Shown here in pieces: positions 34,607-43,504 of a stretch of 64,000 nt of DNA (its first letter is position 1; each line of letters begins with the position of its first letter). The notes under the pieces are model-generated. The model was given only the letters and a program-made list of their open reading frames with translations. It searched no databases and was not told where the DNA came from. This DNA is from an uncultured Eubacteriales bacterium. Its GTDB lineage: Bacteria; Bacillota; Clostridia; Christensenellales; Borkfalkiaceae. Position numbers and translations under genes: made by a program. The stretch covers positions 33,710 through 97,709 of the forward strand of contig CAJLKN010000006.1 of NCBI GenBank assembly GCA_905207235.1, written 5' to 3'.

Positions 34607-35461
34607 ATGAAAATCTGCGTAGTAGGATTGGGTTTGATAGGCGGTTCTATGGCTCTCGCGCTCAGGCGCGCAGGCTATTTCGTTGCGGGCAAAAACCGCT
34701 CGCGCGCCGCCATAGAATACGCTCTTTGCCACGGGGCGATAGACGATGAAGCGGAGGATGTCAGCCTTTACGACGTAGTTTTCGTCGCGCTGCCCCCTCG
34801 CGCCACGGTTGAATACATAGCCGCAGAAAAATTCAAAAAGGACGCAATCGTCAGCGATATCTGCGGCGTTAAGCGCTATATCGAGCGCGAAGTATATTCC
34901 CGCAGACCCGACATACGCTACATCGGCACCCATCCCATGGCGGGCAAGGAGGTTTCGGGCATAGAAAACGCCTGCGCCGACCTTTTCGACAGGGCGTCCA
35001 TGGTGCTTACAAAGGGCGAACGCACGGACGAAAGCGCATACGAAGCCATAAAAAAGATTATAAAAGATATAGGCTTCAAGCGCCTCGTGGAATGTTCTGC
35101 CGAAGTGCACGACAAAAAGATTGCTTATACTTCGCAGCTCGCGCATATAGTTTCCAACTGCTATGTAAAAAATCCTCAGATAGAAGGCTGCCTCGGCTTT
35201 ACGGGCGGAAGTTTTCAGGACATGACGCGCATAGCGGGAGTGGATGAAAATATGTGGACCGAACTTTATCTCAACAATGCCGATAATCTCTGCGGGGATA
35301 TCGACCTGCTGGCAGAAAAACTCGGCGAAATCTCCGCGGCGGTGCGCAGCCGCGACAAAAACGCGCTCGAAGCGCTTCTGCATGACGGCAGAGTGCAGTT
35401 CGAGAGCGGAAAAAACAATTCCTTTCAGGGTGAGGACGTAAAAACCACCCTGCTTAAATGA
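34607..35461 (+). CDS. tyrA: Prephenate dehydrogenase
   Basis: NAD-dependent oxidation of prephenate to 4-hydroxyphenylpyruvate for tyrosine synthesis. 284 residues from the ATG at 34607, where the Rossmann fold begins (MKICVVGLGLIGGS); the ATG at 34571 lies over the promoter (-10 TAAAAT near 34566). GTHPMAGKEVSG is the conserved prephenate-site block, and the helical C-terminal domain includes QLAHIVSNCY and GGSFQDMTRIA. There is no ACT domain. It overlaps the next gene by four bases (ATGA) and opens a long co-directional run ending with yhbY. Confidence 0.92.
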   Translation: MKICVVGLGLIGGSMALALRRAGYFVAGKNRSRAAIEYALCHGAIDDEAEDVSLYDVVFVALPPRATVEYIAAEKFKKDAIVSDICGVKRYIEREVYSRRPDIRYIGTHPMAGKEVSGIENACADLFDRASMVLTKGERTDESAYEAIKKIIKDIGFKRLVECSAEVHDKKIAYTSQLAHIVSNCYVKNPQIEGCLGFTGGSFQDMTRIAGVDENMWTELYLNNADNLCGDIDLLAEKLGEISAAVRSRDKNALEALLHDGRVQFESGKNNSFQGEDVKTTLLK

Positions 35462-36135
35462 CTATGGCTCTGACAGTTTTAAAAAATTCAAATCAGAATA
35501 AAGAACAACTTAAAATTATATCCGACAGGGCATATTACATCGTAATTACCGCAACCCTGTTTTTCGGCTTTGCCGTAAACGCGGCGGAGGTATGGTTTCT
35601 TACGGACTTTTTTCTCACTTGGAACCCCTCGGTCTTTTACATCGTATATTTAATTACGGCGGTCGCGGGCATAGTGCTCAACACATTCAGCAAAAAGCCC
35701 GTCATAAGTTTTATCGGCTATTGTCTGGTAATTCTTCCGCTCGGCGCGGCTCTTACGCTTATAGTGCCTTATTATTCGATGAACGTTGTGCGCTCTGCCT
35801 TTCTGGTAACGGCGCTTCTTACGGGCGCGTTCATTCTTCTCGCCATTCTCTATCCCAAAATTTTTTATTCTATGTGGCGAGTGCTCTCGATAAGCCTTTC
35901 CATAGCGCTGCTGTGGATGATAATCAACATGTTCACATCGTTTGCAATGACGTCGTTTGTGTGGGTCGATTGGCTTGTCGTGCTTATTTTCTGCTGCTAT
36001 ATCGGCTTCGATATTTCATTTGCAAAGTCCAAAACAAAAACGCTCGATAACGCGATAGATTCCGCCTGCGGACTGTACCTCGACATCATAAATCTGTTTG
36101 TGAGACTGCTCATAATTTTCGGAAGACATGACTGA
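35458..36135 (+). CDS. Bax inhibitor-1/YccA-family membrane protein
   Basis: 225 residues with about seven membrane helices. The C-terminus (GFDISFAKSK, then DNAIDSACGLYLDIINLFVR and LLIIFG) is the BI-1 family signature, including the Asp pairs linked to pH-dependent calcium leak in BsYetJ. The N-terminal tail is polar. Its start overlaps the tyrA stop (ATGA), and its end overlaps the next gene by eight bases, so translation is likely coupled. Confidence 0.9.
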   Translation: MTMALTVLKNSNQNKEQLKIISDRAYYIVITATLFFGFAVNAAEVWFLTDFFLTWNPSVFYIVYLITAVAGIVLNTFSKKPVISFIGYCLVILPLGAALTLIVPYYSMNVVRSAFLVTALLTGAFILLAILYPKIFYSMWRVLSISLSIALLWMIINMFTSFAMTSFVWVDWLVVLIFCCYIGFDISFAKSKTKTLDNAIDSACGLYLDIINLFVRLLIIFGRHD

Positions 36136-36520
36136 TTGCAGATTATCTATAAATTCAGAGGGCAAAGGGTGGAGAAGCGACGTTTCTGAGCGCGCTAAAA
36201 TAGAAATTGATCAAGATTGCGCCAGAATAGAATATACGCTCGACGGCGATTATTGCGTTCTGTCCCTTTCGCCTGATTTTATCGAACAGACGAGGCGCGG
36301 CGAGACGGATATAAGCATGTCGTTCAGGCATAACGACAAAACGCTGTGCATAATAGGCGACAATGCGCTTCGCGGCGGCTTTGAAATTTTTTGCACAAAA
36401 CTTAAATGCACTCTGGGCGCGAAGGGCGTCGATGCGCACATAGAATACCTGTCGGGAGAGGACAGGGAAAAGGTAAGCGTCAGGATAAGGGCGCTCGTTT
36501 TAAAGGATAATCTCTTTTAA
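36128..36520 (+). CDS. Small beta-rich protein, possibly DUF1934
   Basis: 130 residues, no signal peptide or membrane helix. Alternating strands such as AKIEIDQDCARIEYTL and DISMSFRHNDKTLCIIGD suggest a small beta barrel; size and context loosely fit DUF1934/YwiB proteins, but no diagnostic motif was recognised. It overlaps the BI-1 gene by eight bases and precedes the MBL-fold hydrolase gene by 48. Confidence 0.65.
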   Translation: MTDCRLSINSEGKGWRSDVSERAKIEIDQDCARIEYTLDGDYCVLSLSPDFIEQTRRGETDISMSFRHNDKTLCIIGDNALRGGFEIFCTKLKCTLGAKGVDAHIEYLSGEDREKVSVRIRALVLKDNLF

Positions 36521-36568
36521 AATATAACGACTGAAAAAATCGTAAAAAAATATCATACAGGTTAATAT

Positions 36569-37225
36569 ATGAAAATAAAATATCTCGGACATTCTTCATT
36601 CCTTCTCACTGAAAGCACGGGCACATCCGTAATAACCGACCCCTACGACGACAGCGTAGGTTATCACATGCCCGAGCTGACGGCGGACGCCGTTACGGTT
36701 TCCCACCATCATTACGACCACGACTGCGTGTCGAAGGTCAAGGGCAACCCCGTAATACTCGACAGCGAAACGGGCTACACGCTTCCGGGCGGAGTGGAGA
36801 TTACGTCCATAAAGAGTTTTCACGACGAATGCCGCGGCAAAAAGCGCGGCGAAAACATAATTTTCAAGTTCCGCATGGACGGGCTGGACGTGTGCCACCT
36901 CGGCGACCTCGGCGAGGAATGCTCGACCGAGCTTATAGAGATGATACTTCCCGTGCACATTCTTCTAATTCCCGTCGGCGGTACATACACGCTTGACGCC
37001 GACATGGCGAAGGAATACGTTGACAGGCTAATGCCCGACATAGTCATACCTATGCACTACCGCGCAAAGGGTTGCAAACTCGATATCGACAAGGTGGATA
37101 ACTTCCTCGGCAAATTCGGCGACGACGTAACCATAATCGAAGCGGGCAACGAAATAGAAATATCCCGCGACGACCTCGACGGCGAGCATACAAGAATAAT
37201 AGTCATGGAGAATAGTTGTCAGTGA
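36569..37225 (+). CDS. MBL-fold metal-dependent hydrolase (UPF0173-like)
   Basis: 218 residues. KIKYLGHSSFLL at the start, VSHHHYDHD for the HxHxDH metal site, DVCHLGDLG for the bridging Asp region and IPMHYRAKGC for the late His mark the UPF0173/YtkL branch of the metallo-beta-lactamase fold. Substrate is unknown. Its stop codon overlaps the rho start region. Confidence 0.9.
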   Translation: MKIKYLGHSSFLLTESTGTSVITDPYDDSVGYHMPELTADAVTVSHHHYDHDCVSKVKGNPVILDSETGYTLPGGVEITSIKSFHDECRGKKRGENIIFKFRMDGLDVCHLGDLGEECSTELIEMILPVHILLIPVGGTYTLDADMAKEYVDRLMPDIVIPMHYRAKGCKLDIDKVDNFLGKFGDDVTIIEAGNEIEISRDDLDGEHTRIIVMENSCQ

Positions 37226-38664
37226 GCGAACTTCTCGACAATCTTACAAAAAAACTCAATGCCAGCGGCATACACCCTTTAAGGCAGCTCGGCAGGGCGG
37301 TGGGCGTTTACAGCCCGACCAACAAGAAAAAGGAGGAGCTTATTGCCGATATTCTGGCAATCGCCTCCAATCGCGCCGACCCCGCGCCGACTTCGCACAG
37401 GGGCGCGCCGCCCAAGTCGGAAGATTTCGATAAGGAGTTGCAGGCCGAAGTCGAGCGTTGCCGCAGGTACTATGCGGGTCTTACCCTCGCCGAAACGCGC
37501 GAAGAGGAGCTTTCCGCCCGCCCCGCGGCGGTTGCTTCGCCCGAAGAGGACGACGGTCAGGTATATTCGGGCATTTTGGAGAACGCCGACAAATACTGGT
37601 TCATCCGCACGAAGAACATGCAGATTTCCTCCAATGCGGACGTGTTCGTTCATTCGGCTTTCATCAATCGTTTCAAACTGCGCACGGGCGATTTTATCGT
37701 CTGCAAAGCCAAAAGGCGCAGAGAGGACGAGTGTCCAGGCGCGACATATATAATTTCGGTAAACGGTGTTTCGCCCGACAGTTTAAGGCGCGTGCCTTTC
37801 GATGCGCTCACGCCCTGCTACCCCGACAGCCGCTACACGCTCGAATACGAGGGCTGTTCATTGACTGAAAGGGTGATAGATCTTTTCTCGCCCATAGGCA
37901 AGGGTCAGAGGGCGCTAATCGTGTCCCCTCCCAAGGCGGGCAAAACAACAATTTTAAAGCACATTGCGCAGGCAATAATACGCAACTATCCCTCGGCGAA
38001 AGTCATAATCGCTCTCATCGACGAGCGACCCGAGGAGGTAACGGATATACGCCGCACGGTGGAGGGCGCGGAGATAGCATATTCTACGTTCGATAAGGAC
38101 GACGCTCATCACATGCACACGGCGAACCTTGCAATAGAGCACGCAAAGAGGCTTGTTGAGGGCGGCGCGGACGTCGTCGTGCTTCTCGACAGCATAACGA
38201 GGCTTGCGAGGGCTTACAACAACTCAACCGTAACGTCCGGCAAGATACTCACGGGCGGACTTGACGCGCAGGCGCTCGTCGAACCAAAAAAGTTTTTCGG
38301 CTGCGCGCGCAATACCGAAGAGGGAGGCTCGCTTACTATAATAGCCACTGCGCTCGTGGAGACGGGCAGCAAGCTGGACGACATCATTTACGAAGAATTC
38401 AAATCGACGGGCAATATGGAAATTGTGCTTTCGCGCGAGCTGGCGGAAATGAGAGTTTTCCCCGCGATAAACATAAAGGCTTCGGGGGCGAGGAGGGAAG
38501 AACTTCTCTTGTCTCCCGCAGAATTGGAGGCGGCAATAGCCATACGCTCCGCCCTCGGCAGAACGCTCCGCACGGAGGACGTGCTTGCAGAAATGAAGGC
38601 GTCGTCGGATAATGCGCAGTTTGTCGGGCGCAGTTCACAATTTTTAACACACTTGAAAAGATGA
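37216..38664 (+). CDS. rho: Transcription termination factor Rho
   Basis: Hexameric RNA-dependent ATPase that ends transcription. 482 residues: N-terminal helical domain (HPLRQLGRAVGVYSPTNKKK), a variable low-complexity linker, the RNA-binding cold-shock barrel (GILENADKYWFIRTK, DVFVHSAFI), Walker A PPKAGKTTILKHIA (near 237), IALIDERPEEVTDIRR, LLDSITRLARAYN and the Q/R-loop region (GGLDAQALVEPKKFFGCARN). The start is non-ATG: either TTG 37216, five bases after GGAG, or GTG 37222, whose GTGA overlaps the previous stop. The obgE start overlaps its stop. Confidence 0.96.
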   Translation: MSVSELLDNLTKKLNASGIHPLRQLGRAVGVYSPTNKKKEELIADILAIASNRADPAPTSHRGAPPKSEDFDKELQAEVERCRRYYAGLTLAETREEELSARPAAVASPEEDDGQVYSGILENADKYWFIRTKNMQISSNADVFVHSAFINRFKLRTGDFIVCKAKRRREDECPGATYIISVNGVSPDSLRRVPFDALTPCYPDSRYTLEYEGCSLTERVIDLFSPIGKGQRALIVSPPKAGKTTILKHIAQAIIRNYPSAKVIIALIDERPEEVTDIRRTVEGAEIAYSTFDKDDAHHMHTANLAIEHAKRLVEGGADVVVLLDSITRLARAYNNSTVTSGKILTGGLDAQALVEPKKFFGCARNTEEGGSLTIIATALVETGSKLDDIIYEEFKSTGNMEIVLSRELAEMRVFPAINIKASGARREELLLSPAELEAAIAIRSALGRTLRTEDVLAEMKASSDNAQFVGRSSQFLTHLKR

Positions 38665-39944
38665 TAGATAAAAACGTATTTACAGATAAAGTAAGAATAA
38701 CCATAAAATCGGGCGACGGCGGCGACGGAATGAACTCATTCAAGTCTTACAAGGGCAAGCCCGCCTGCGGACCCGACGGCGGCGACGGCGGCGACGGCGG
38801 CGACGTCTATATTCAGGCAGACGCTTCGATGAACGACCTTTTGTCTTTCCGCTTCACCAATAAATATGTCGCGGGCGACGGCGAAAGGGGCGGCACTAAC
38901 CGCTGTTTCGGCAAGGGCGGCAACGACATAACCATTAAAGTGCCCGTCGGAACGGTGGTAAGGGACTACGAAACAAAGGCTGTAATCTGCGATATGTTCC
39001 GCGATGGCGATAAAAAGCTGATCGCCGAGGGCGGCAGGGGCGGCAAGGGCAACGTGCGCTTCACCACAGCGAGAAGGCACGCGCCTAACTTTGCGCAAAA
39101 AGGCGAAAAGACGGAAGAGCATATCCTTCTTTTAGAGCTCAAAGTGATAGCCGATGTCGGCATAATAGGTTTCCCCAATGTGGGTAAATCTACACTTCTT
39201 TCAAAAATCTCGGCGGCGCGCCCTAAGATAGCAAACTACCATTTCACCACCCTTTCGCCCAATTTAGGCGTTGTTAAGTACTACGAAAATTCCTTTGTCG
39301 CGGCGGATATCCCCGGTCTTATCGAGGGCGCTGCGCAGGGCGCGGGGCTGGGGCACGACTTTCTGAAACATATCGAGCGCACAAGAATGCTTTTGCACGT
39401 CGTAGATATCTCCGGCGTCGAGGGCAGGGACCCCGTGCAGGACTTCAAAACGATAAACAGCGAGCTCAAAGGCTATTCCGAAAAGCTCGCCGCTCTTCCG
39501 CAGATAATCGCGCTCAACAAGTGCGATATGTACGGCGCGGAAGAAAATATTAAAAAGTTCAAAAAAGCCTACGGCAAAAAATATAAAATTTACGAAATTT
39601 CTGCTATCAACGGCGAGGGCACAAAGGAGCTTATCGAAGGCGTCTTCGAAGTGCTTAAAACCCTTCCGCCCGTTCAGCCCGTCGAGGCGGATGAAACGTT
39701 CTCCTACCGCAAGGGCGGCAACCTCGACTTCGAAATTTTTGTCGATGAAAACGGCGCATACGTCGTCGTCGGAACGCTGGTGGACATGCTCTGCCGCAAC
39801 GTTGCGCTCAACGACCCCGATTCAATGGCGTATTTCCAGAAAATACTGCGCGAAAAGGGCGTAATTTCACAACTTAAATCAATGGGAATAAAGGAAAACG
39901 ACACGGTAATAGTCGGAGACGTAGAATTCGACTTCGTGCCGTAA
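38661..39944 (+). CDS. obgE: GTPase ObgE
   Basis: Ribosome-associated GTPase of large-subunit assembly and, in spore-formers, sporulation control. 427 residues: Gly-rich Obg domain (GDGGDGMNSFKSYKGKPACG onward, 1-158), G domain with GFPNVGKSTLL (G1, about 169), PGLIEGA (G3) and NKCD (G4), and a C-terminal OCT domain (350-427). The start overlaps rho by four bases (ATGA). Confidence 0.97.
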   Translation: MIDKNVFTDKVRITIKSGDGGDGMNSFKSYKGKPACGPDGGDGGDGGDVYIQADASMNDLLSFRFTNKYVAGDGERGGTNRCFGKGGNDITIKVPVGTVVRDYETKAVICDMFRDGDKKLIAEGGRGGKGNVRFTTARRHAPNFAQKGEKTEEHILLLELKVIADVGIIGFPNVGKSTLLSKISAARPKIANYHFTTLSPNLGVVKYYENSFVAADIPGLIEGAAQGAGLGHDFLKHIERTRMLLHVVDISGVEGRDPVQDFKTINSELKGYSEKLAALPQIIALNKCDMYGAEENIKKFKKAYGKKYKIYEISAINGEGTKELIEGVFEVLKTLPPVQPVEADETFSYRKGGNLDFEIFVDENGAYVVVGTLVDMLCRNVALNDPDSMAYFQKILREKGVISQLKSMGIKENDTVIVGDVEFDFVP

Positions 39945-39960
39945 TTGAAGAGGATTACAA

Positions 39961-40257
39961 ATGTTAACTTCAAAACAGAGAAGCAAACTCAAATCGATAG
40001 CCGCAAATCTTTCGCCCGTCGGACAGGTCGGCAAGGAGGGCATAGGCGAAAACATGCTCAAAAGTTTTTCCGATTGTCTCGACGCGCGCGAACTCATAAA
40101 GGTAAACATACTTGAAAACGCAGACGGCACGCCCGAAGAGGTCGGCCGCGAACTCGCCGAAAGGCTCGGCGCGGAGTGCGTAATCGTCATAGGCAGAAAG
40201 GCTGTTTTGTACCGCGTTTCTCCCAGAAAAAATTTCGAGCACATCAAACTCAACTGA
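39961..40257 (+). CDS. yhbY: YhbY-family RNA-binding protein (CRM domain)
   Basis: 98 residues forming one CRM domain: LTSKQRSKLKSIAANLSPVGQVGKEG with the GxxG-type loop, RELIKVNILENA, and VIVIGRKAVLYR. It associates with pre-50S particles. It lies 16 bases after obgE, the usual order, and ends the run begun by tyrA. Confidence 0.95.
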   Translation: MLTSKQRSKLKSIAANLSPVGQVGKEGIGENMLKSFSDCLDARELIKVNILENADGTPEEVGRELAERLGAECVIVIGRKAVLYRVSPRKNFEHIKLN

Positions 40258-40300
40258 TTTTTTTAAATGGCGGTTTTCGCCTTTTCGTATAACGGCAAAA

Positions 40301-40353
40301 AAATAAAGCCGCCGCGCCGCGCTTGAATTTCCGCGCGGCGCGGCGACTTATTT
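40301..40353. terminator. Bidirectional GC-rich terminator after yhbY
   Basis: 13-base GC stem (40310-40322 with 40333-40345) flanked by AAATAA/TTATTT arms, between convergent genes. Confidence 0.85.
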
Positions 40354-40492
40354 ATCATTGCGGGATACGCTTTTTGCTGTAATAATCTGCCCTTTCAGTG
40401 CCGAAAATGTAAACGCGTTGCCGTTTGGGCAAGGAAATTGTTGGCGGGTTAATTAAAAATAACATTTTTCGGCTGTAAAAGTTTAAAAATTT

Positions 40493-41251
40493 TCAGCCGT
40501 TGTCGCGTTTTCCGAATATAAGGCATACGGCGGAAAGAACTAAAATTACCCCGCCCGATATAATGTAGTAAAGCGGAAAAAACGTGAAAAAACTGAATGT
40601 CAGCAGGCACAGACCGCACCAGAACAGTTTGAGCGCGGCGGAGCGCCTGAACGCGCCCGAAAATCTTTTCAAAAAGGGAGTTTTGCTCTTTTCCGCAAAT
40701 TCATATTCTTTCGGCAGCGCGTCGAGCTCTTTCAGTCCCTTATAAATATCGTCGGCTTGTATAAGTTTCAACCCGAATGCCGCCGCCGTTTTTGCTCCTT
40801 CAAAAGATACCGCGTTGCACAGTATTTCTTTGCGCTTCTGCCCGCAATTTTTAATTTCTTTCGCGATATCGTCGGGCGAAAGAGGCTGTATTCTGAACAG
40901 CGGCACATATATGCATTCGTCGGTTTCTATGCAGTCGTCTGCATTTATAAAAGCTCCTTTATATAGTGGCAGAATTGTCTTTGCCGCCGCATTTTGGGAA
41001 ATGGTTGCAAGGTGCAGACATAATTTGTGTTTTTCGCGCTCGTCCTTGCCGATAAGCAATTTCTTGCCGCGCTTTCTTTTTAAGTACAAAAATGCGAGAA
41101 GTCCGAAAGATATGAATGCTCCTATGCCGCACGCAAGTCCTAAAGCTGCGTCGGACGAGTAATATCTGACGGCAGTAAAAAATAATAAAAAACCGCATAC
41201 GGCGGCAAAAAAACTGTCGGCCGCCACGGAGAAAAACGAAATTTTATTCAT
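40493..41251 (-). CDS. Membrane protein of unknown function
   Basis: 252 residues from the ATG at 41251 (a GTG two codons earlier is possible). Two membrane helices near the N-terminus (about 6-28 and 34-55), a basic stretch KRKRGKKLL, a soluble middle region of about 140 residues, and two closing helices (about 208-248). No family recognised. It is on the opposite strand and separates yhbY from nadD, which are normally adjacent. A CGGCTG/CAGCCG hairpin (40471-40500) overlaps its stop and may terminate it. Confidence 0.78.
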   Translation of the reverse strand: MNKISFFSVAADSFFAAVCGFLLFFTAVRYYSSDAALGLACGIGAFISFGLLAFLYLKRKRGKKLLIGKDEREKHKLCLHLATISQNAAAKTILPLYKGAFINADDCIETDECIYVPLFRIQPLSPDDIAKEIKNCGQKRKEILCNAVSFEGAKTAAAFGLKLIQADDIYKGLKELDALPKEYEFAEKSKTPFLKRFSGAFRRSAALKLFWCGLCLLTFSFFTFFPLYYIISGGVILVLSAVCLIFGKRDNG

Positions 41252-41288
41252 ACGCACAGTTATTGCCTGAAAAGGTGTATTATAAACG

Positions 41289-42419
41289 ATGAAAATTATA
41301 CTTTACGGCGGGGCGTTCAACCCCGTGCACAGGGAGCACGTAGCCCTTGCTCGCGCGGCGGTCAGGCGCTATTCGCCCGATAAACTTATAGTAATTCCCA
41401 CGGCTGTAAGTCCGCACAAAAGCGGATATATGTTGGCGGGCGACGGCGACAGGCTTGCAATGCTAAAAGAGGCTTTTGCCGATATGCCCTGCGCCGAGGT
41501 GAGCGATTTTGAGCTTAAAAGCGGCGGCGTAAGTTATTCTTACATCACCTGCCGCCATTTTAAAGAGGTCTATCCCGACGCCGAGATTTATTTTTTAATG
41601 GGCGCGGACATGCTCGCCTCCTTCGATAAGTGGAAATACCCAGAAAAAATTCTCTCCTGCGTGTCGCTCATCGCGGGCGCGAGGGAGAACGGTGCAGATT
41701 TTTTAAAATATAAAACTGACGTCGAAAAAAATTTTTCGACCATAGTAAATTGCGTCGATTACGTCGGCGATAAAGTCAGCTCGACAAAAATCCGCGTGCT
41801 TGCCGCACTCGGCGAGGATATAAGCGCGTATGTTTTGCCGTGCACAAGGCAATACATTGAAGGACAGGGGCTTTACTCCCTTAAAAATATCGCGCAGGCA
41901 AAACTTTATGAAAAGCCTTCGCGCTGGGCGCATTCGGTGCGCGTCGCCGTGATGTGCGCGCAAAACGCGTCCCGCGTCGGCTGGACGGAAAAACAGGCGA
42001 TAATTGCAGGCGCTCTGCACGACGTTGCGAAAAATCTCGATGTTTCATCGCCTCTTTTAAAGGGCTTCGTCGCGCCCGATGGCGTTCCGCAGCCTGTACT
42101 GCATCAGTTTGCGGGCGAATACGTCGCGCGAACGCATTTTGCGATTGAGGACGAAAGCATTCTTAACGCTATAAAATACCATTGCAGCGGAAGACCTGCG
42201 ATGACGGAAACCGAAATGCTTTTGTATCTTTGCGATATGCTCGAAGAAGCTCACAATTTCGACGGTATAGAAAATCTGCGCAAAGAATTTTCATCCGACA
42301 TAAAAAAAGGCATGCTCGCCGCGCTCGAACATCAGGTAAAATACCTCAATTCGGTCGGCGGCGAAATATATAACTCAACTGAACAGGCTTACCTGTATTT
42401 AAAGGAAAATCTTACATGA
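41289..42419 (+). CDS. NadD-YqeK fusion: nicotinate-nucleotide adenylyltransferase and HD hydrolase
   Basis: 376 residues joining two proteins normally encoded by adjacent genes. Residues 1-195 are NadD, making NaAD from NaMN and ATP: LYGGAFNPVHREH (HxGH-type motif with Glu replacing Gly) and VSSTKIR (ISxTxxR motif). Residues 200-376 are a YqeK-like HD domain: His in WAHSVRVAV, GALHDVAKN and YHCSGRP; YqeK cleaves symmetrical Ap4A. AAAGGTG lies 11 bases upstream, and rsfS overlaps the stop by four bases. Confidence 0.92.
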   Translation: MKIILYGGAFNPVHREHVALARAAVRRYSPDKLIVIPTAVSPHKSGYMLAGDGDRLAMLKEAFADMPCAEVSDFELKSGGVSYSYITCRHFKEVYPDAEIYFLMGADMLASFDKWKYPEKILSCVSLIAGARENGADFLKYKTDVEKNFSTIVNCVDYVGDKVSSTKIRVLAALGEDISAYVLPCTRQYIEGQGLYSLKNIAQAKLYEKPSRWAHSVRVAVMCAQNASRVGWTEKQAIIAGALHDVAKNLDVSSPLLKGFVAPDGVPQPVLHQFAGEYVARTHFAIEDESILNAIKYHCSGRPAMTETEMLLYLCDMLEEAHNFDGIENLRKEFSSDIKKGMLAALEHQVKYLNSVGGEIYNSTEQAYLYLKENLT

Positions 42420-42766
42420 CATCCAAAGAAAAATGTTCAACAATCTGCAAAATACTTTCCGATAAAAAAGCGAGCAGCATAGTTTATATCGACGTTGCGG
42501 ACAAGACCTCGCTTTGCGATTATTTTGTAATCTGCAGCGGCAGATCGACAACCCAGGTCAAAGCGCTCGCCGATAATCTGGAAGAAAAACTTGCAAAGGA
42601 ATTTTCTCTCGACGCGAGAAGAAAGGAAGGAATGCGCGAGGGCAGATGGGCAGTCCTTGACTATGCCGACGTTATCGTGCACATTTTCAACGACGAAGAG
42701 CGCGACTTTTATTGCCTTGAAAGGCTGTGGGAGGACGGAAAAAACCTCACCCGCTACGAAGACTGA
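42416..42766 (+). CDS. rsfS: Ribosomal silencing factor
   Basis: 116 residues of the RsfS/Iojap family, which binds L14 and blocks subunit joining in starved cells. ASSIVYIDVADKTSLCDYFVICSGRSTTQVKALADN, EGMREGRWAVLDYADVIVHIF and RDFYCLERLWEDG are characteristic. Translationally coupled to the nadD-yqeK fusion by ATGA. Confidence 0.97.
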   Translation: MTSKEKCSTICKILSDKKASSIVYIDVADKTSLCDYFVICSGRSTTQVKALADNLEEKLAKEFSLDARRKEGMREGRWAVLDYADVIVHIFNDEERDFYCLERLWEDGKNLTRYED

Positions 42767-43219
42767 TAATTTTTAAGGCTTAAATTAAAAATGCTATAAA
42801 ATTAAAACGCTATAAAATTTTTTGCCGTGCAATGTTTTTATTTTTTGGTATTGCGTTCCGCCCTTTTGGTTCTTTTTTGTGGTTTATAAAACTATTTTTG
42901 CGGTTTGTCGATTGACTGAATTTTTATTATTTAGGTCATACAAACTTCATGTCAGAGAGCGAATGCGCAAATCAAAATATTTCAGATATAAAAAGTTGGC
43001 ACATATTTTTGGCATAAAATTTGCGCCGCCATGCAAGGCGGCGCAATGAAATAGCATTTTCGGGCGAATTTCTAGTATATGCTGAACTTACAGAATGCGC
43101 AATTTACAAATATCCATTTAAAAGTTTGCATATCGTAGTTTATCGCGCGCATTTATAAATTTTAATGAAAAAAGCCATACTCGTGTTTTAATAAGCTATG
43201 CGGCAGCGAGCGGTAAAAG
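42767..43219. other. AT-rich intergenic stretch with one hairpin
   Basis: No ORF with a ribosome-binding site and no RNA gene seen. The one structure is a perfect 10-base hairpin TTGCGCCGCC/GGCGGCGCAA (43021-43046), followed on the minus strand by ATTTTATG, so it may end the transcript of the small membrane protein downstream on that strand. Confidence 0.55.
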
Positions 43220-43441
43220 CTATTTGAATTCTATTTCTTTCGGCTTCGAGTAACTGCGCTTTGTGCGCTTTTTTTCGACTATATAATACACGGGCTCGGG
43301 CTTTTCGGGCGGTTTCTGCTCTTCCTCCTGAGGGGCGCGCTTGACGCTTTTAAAGCCTTCAACGGCGAGTTTGACGATATGTACGACCAAAAAACAACCT
43401 GAAAATAACAGTAACAGATATAAAAAACCCAATGCAGCCAT
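43220..43441 (-). CDS. Small single-pass membrane protein
   Basis: 73 residues: one membrane helix (about 4-27), an acidic Pro/Glu linker and a basic tail (YYIVEKKRTKRSYSKPKE). No Shine-Dalgarno sequence before the ATG. The pattern of a helix followed by PVYYIVEKK looks like a real small protein rather than chance, but I cannot name a function. It is divergent from the DeoC-like gene. Confidence 0.6.
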   Translation of the reverse strand: MAALGFLYLLLLFSGCFLVVHIVKLAVEGFKSVKRAPQEEEQKPPEKPEPVYYIVEKKRTKRSYSKPKEIEFK

Positions 43442-43504
43442 ATATACATAATAATGTGCCCGAAGTGCATTATTTTGGAAAATTTAGTATAACGGGGTGT
43501 TTTT

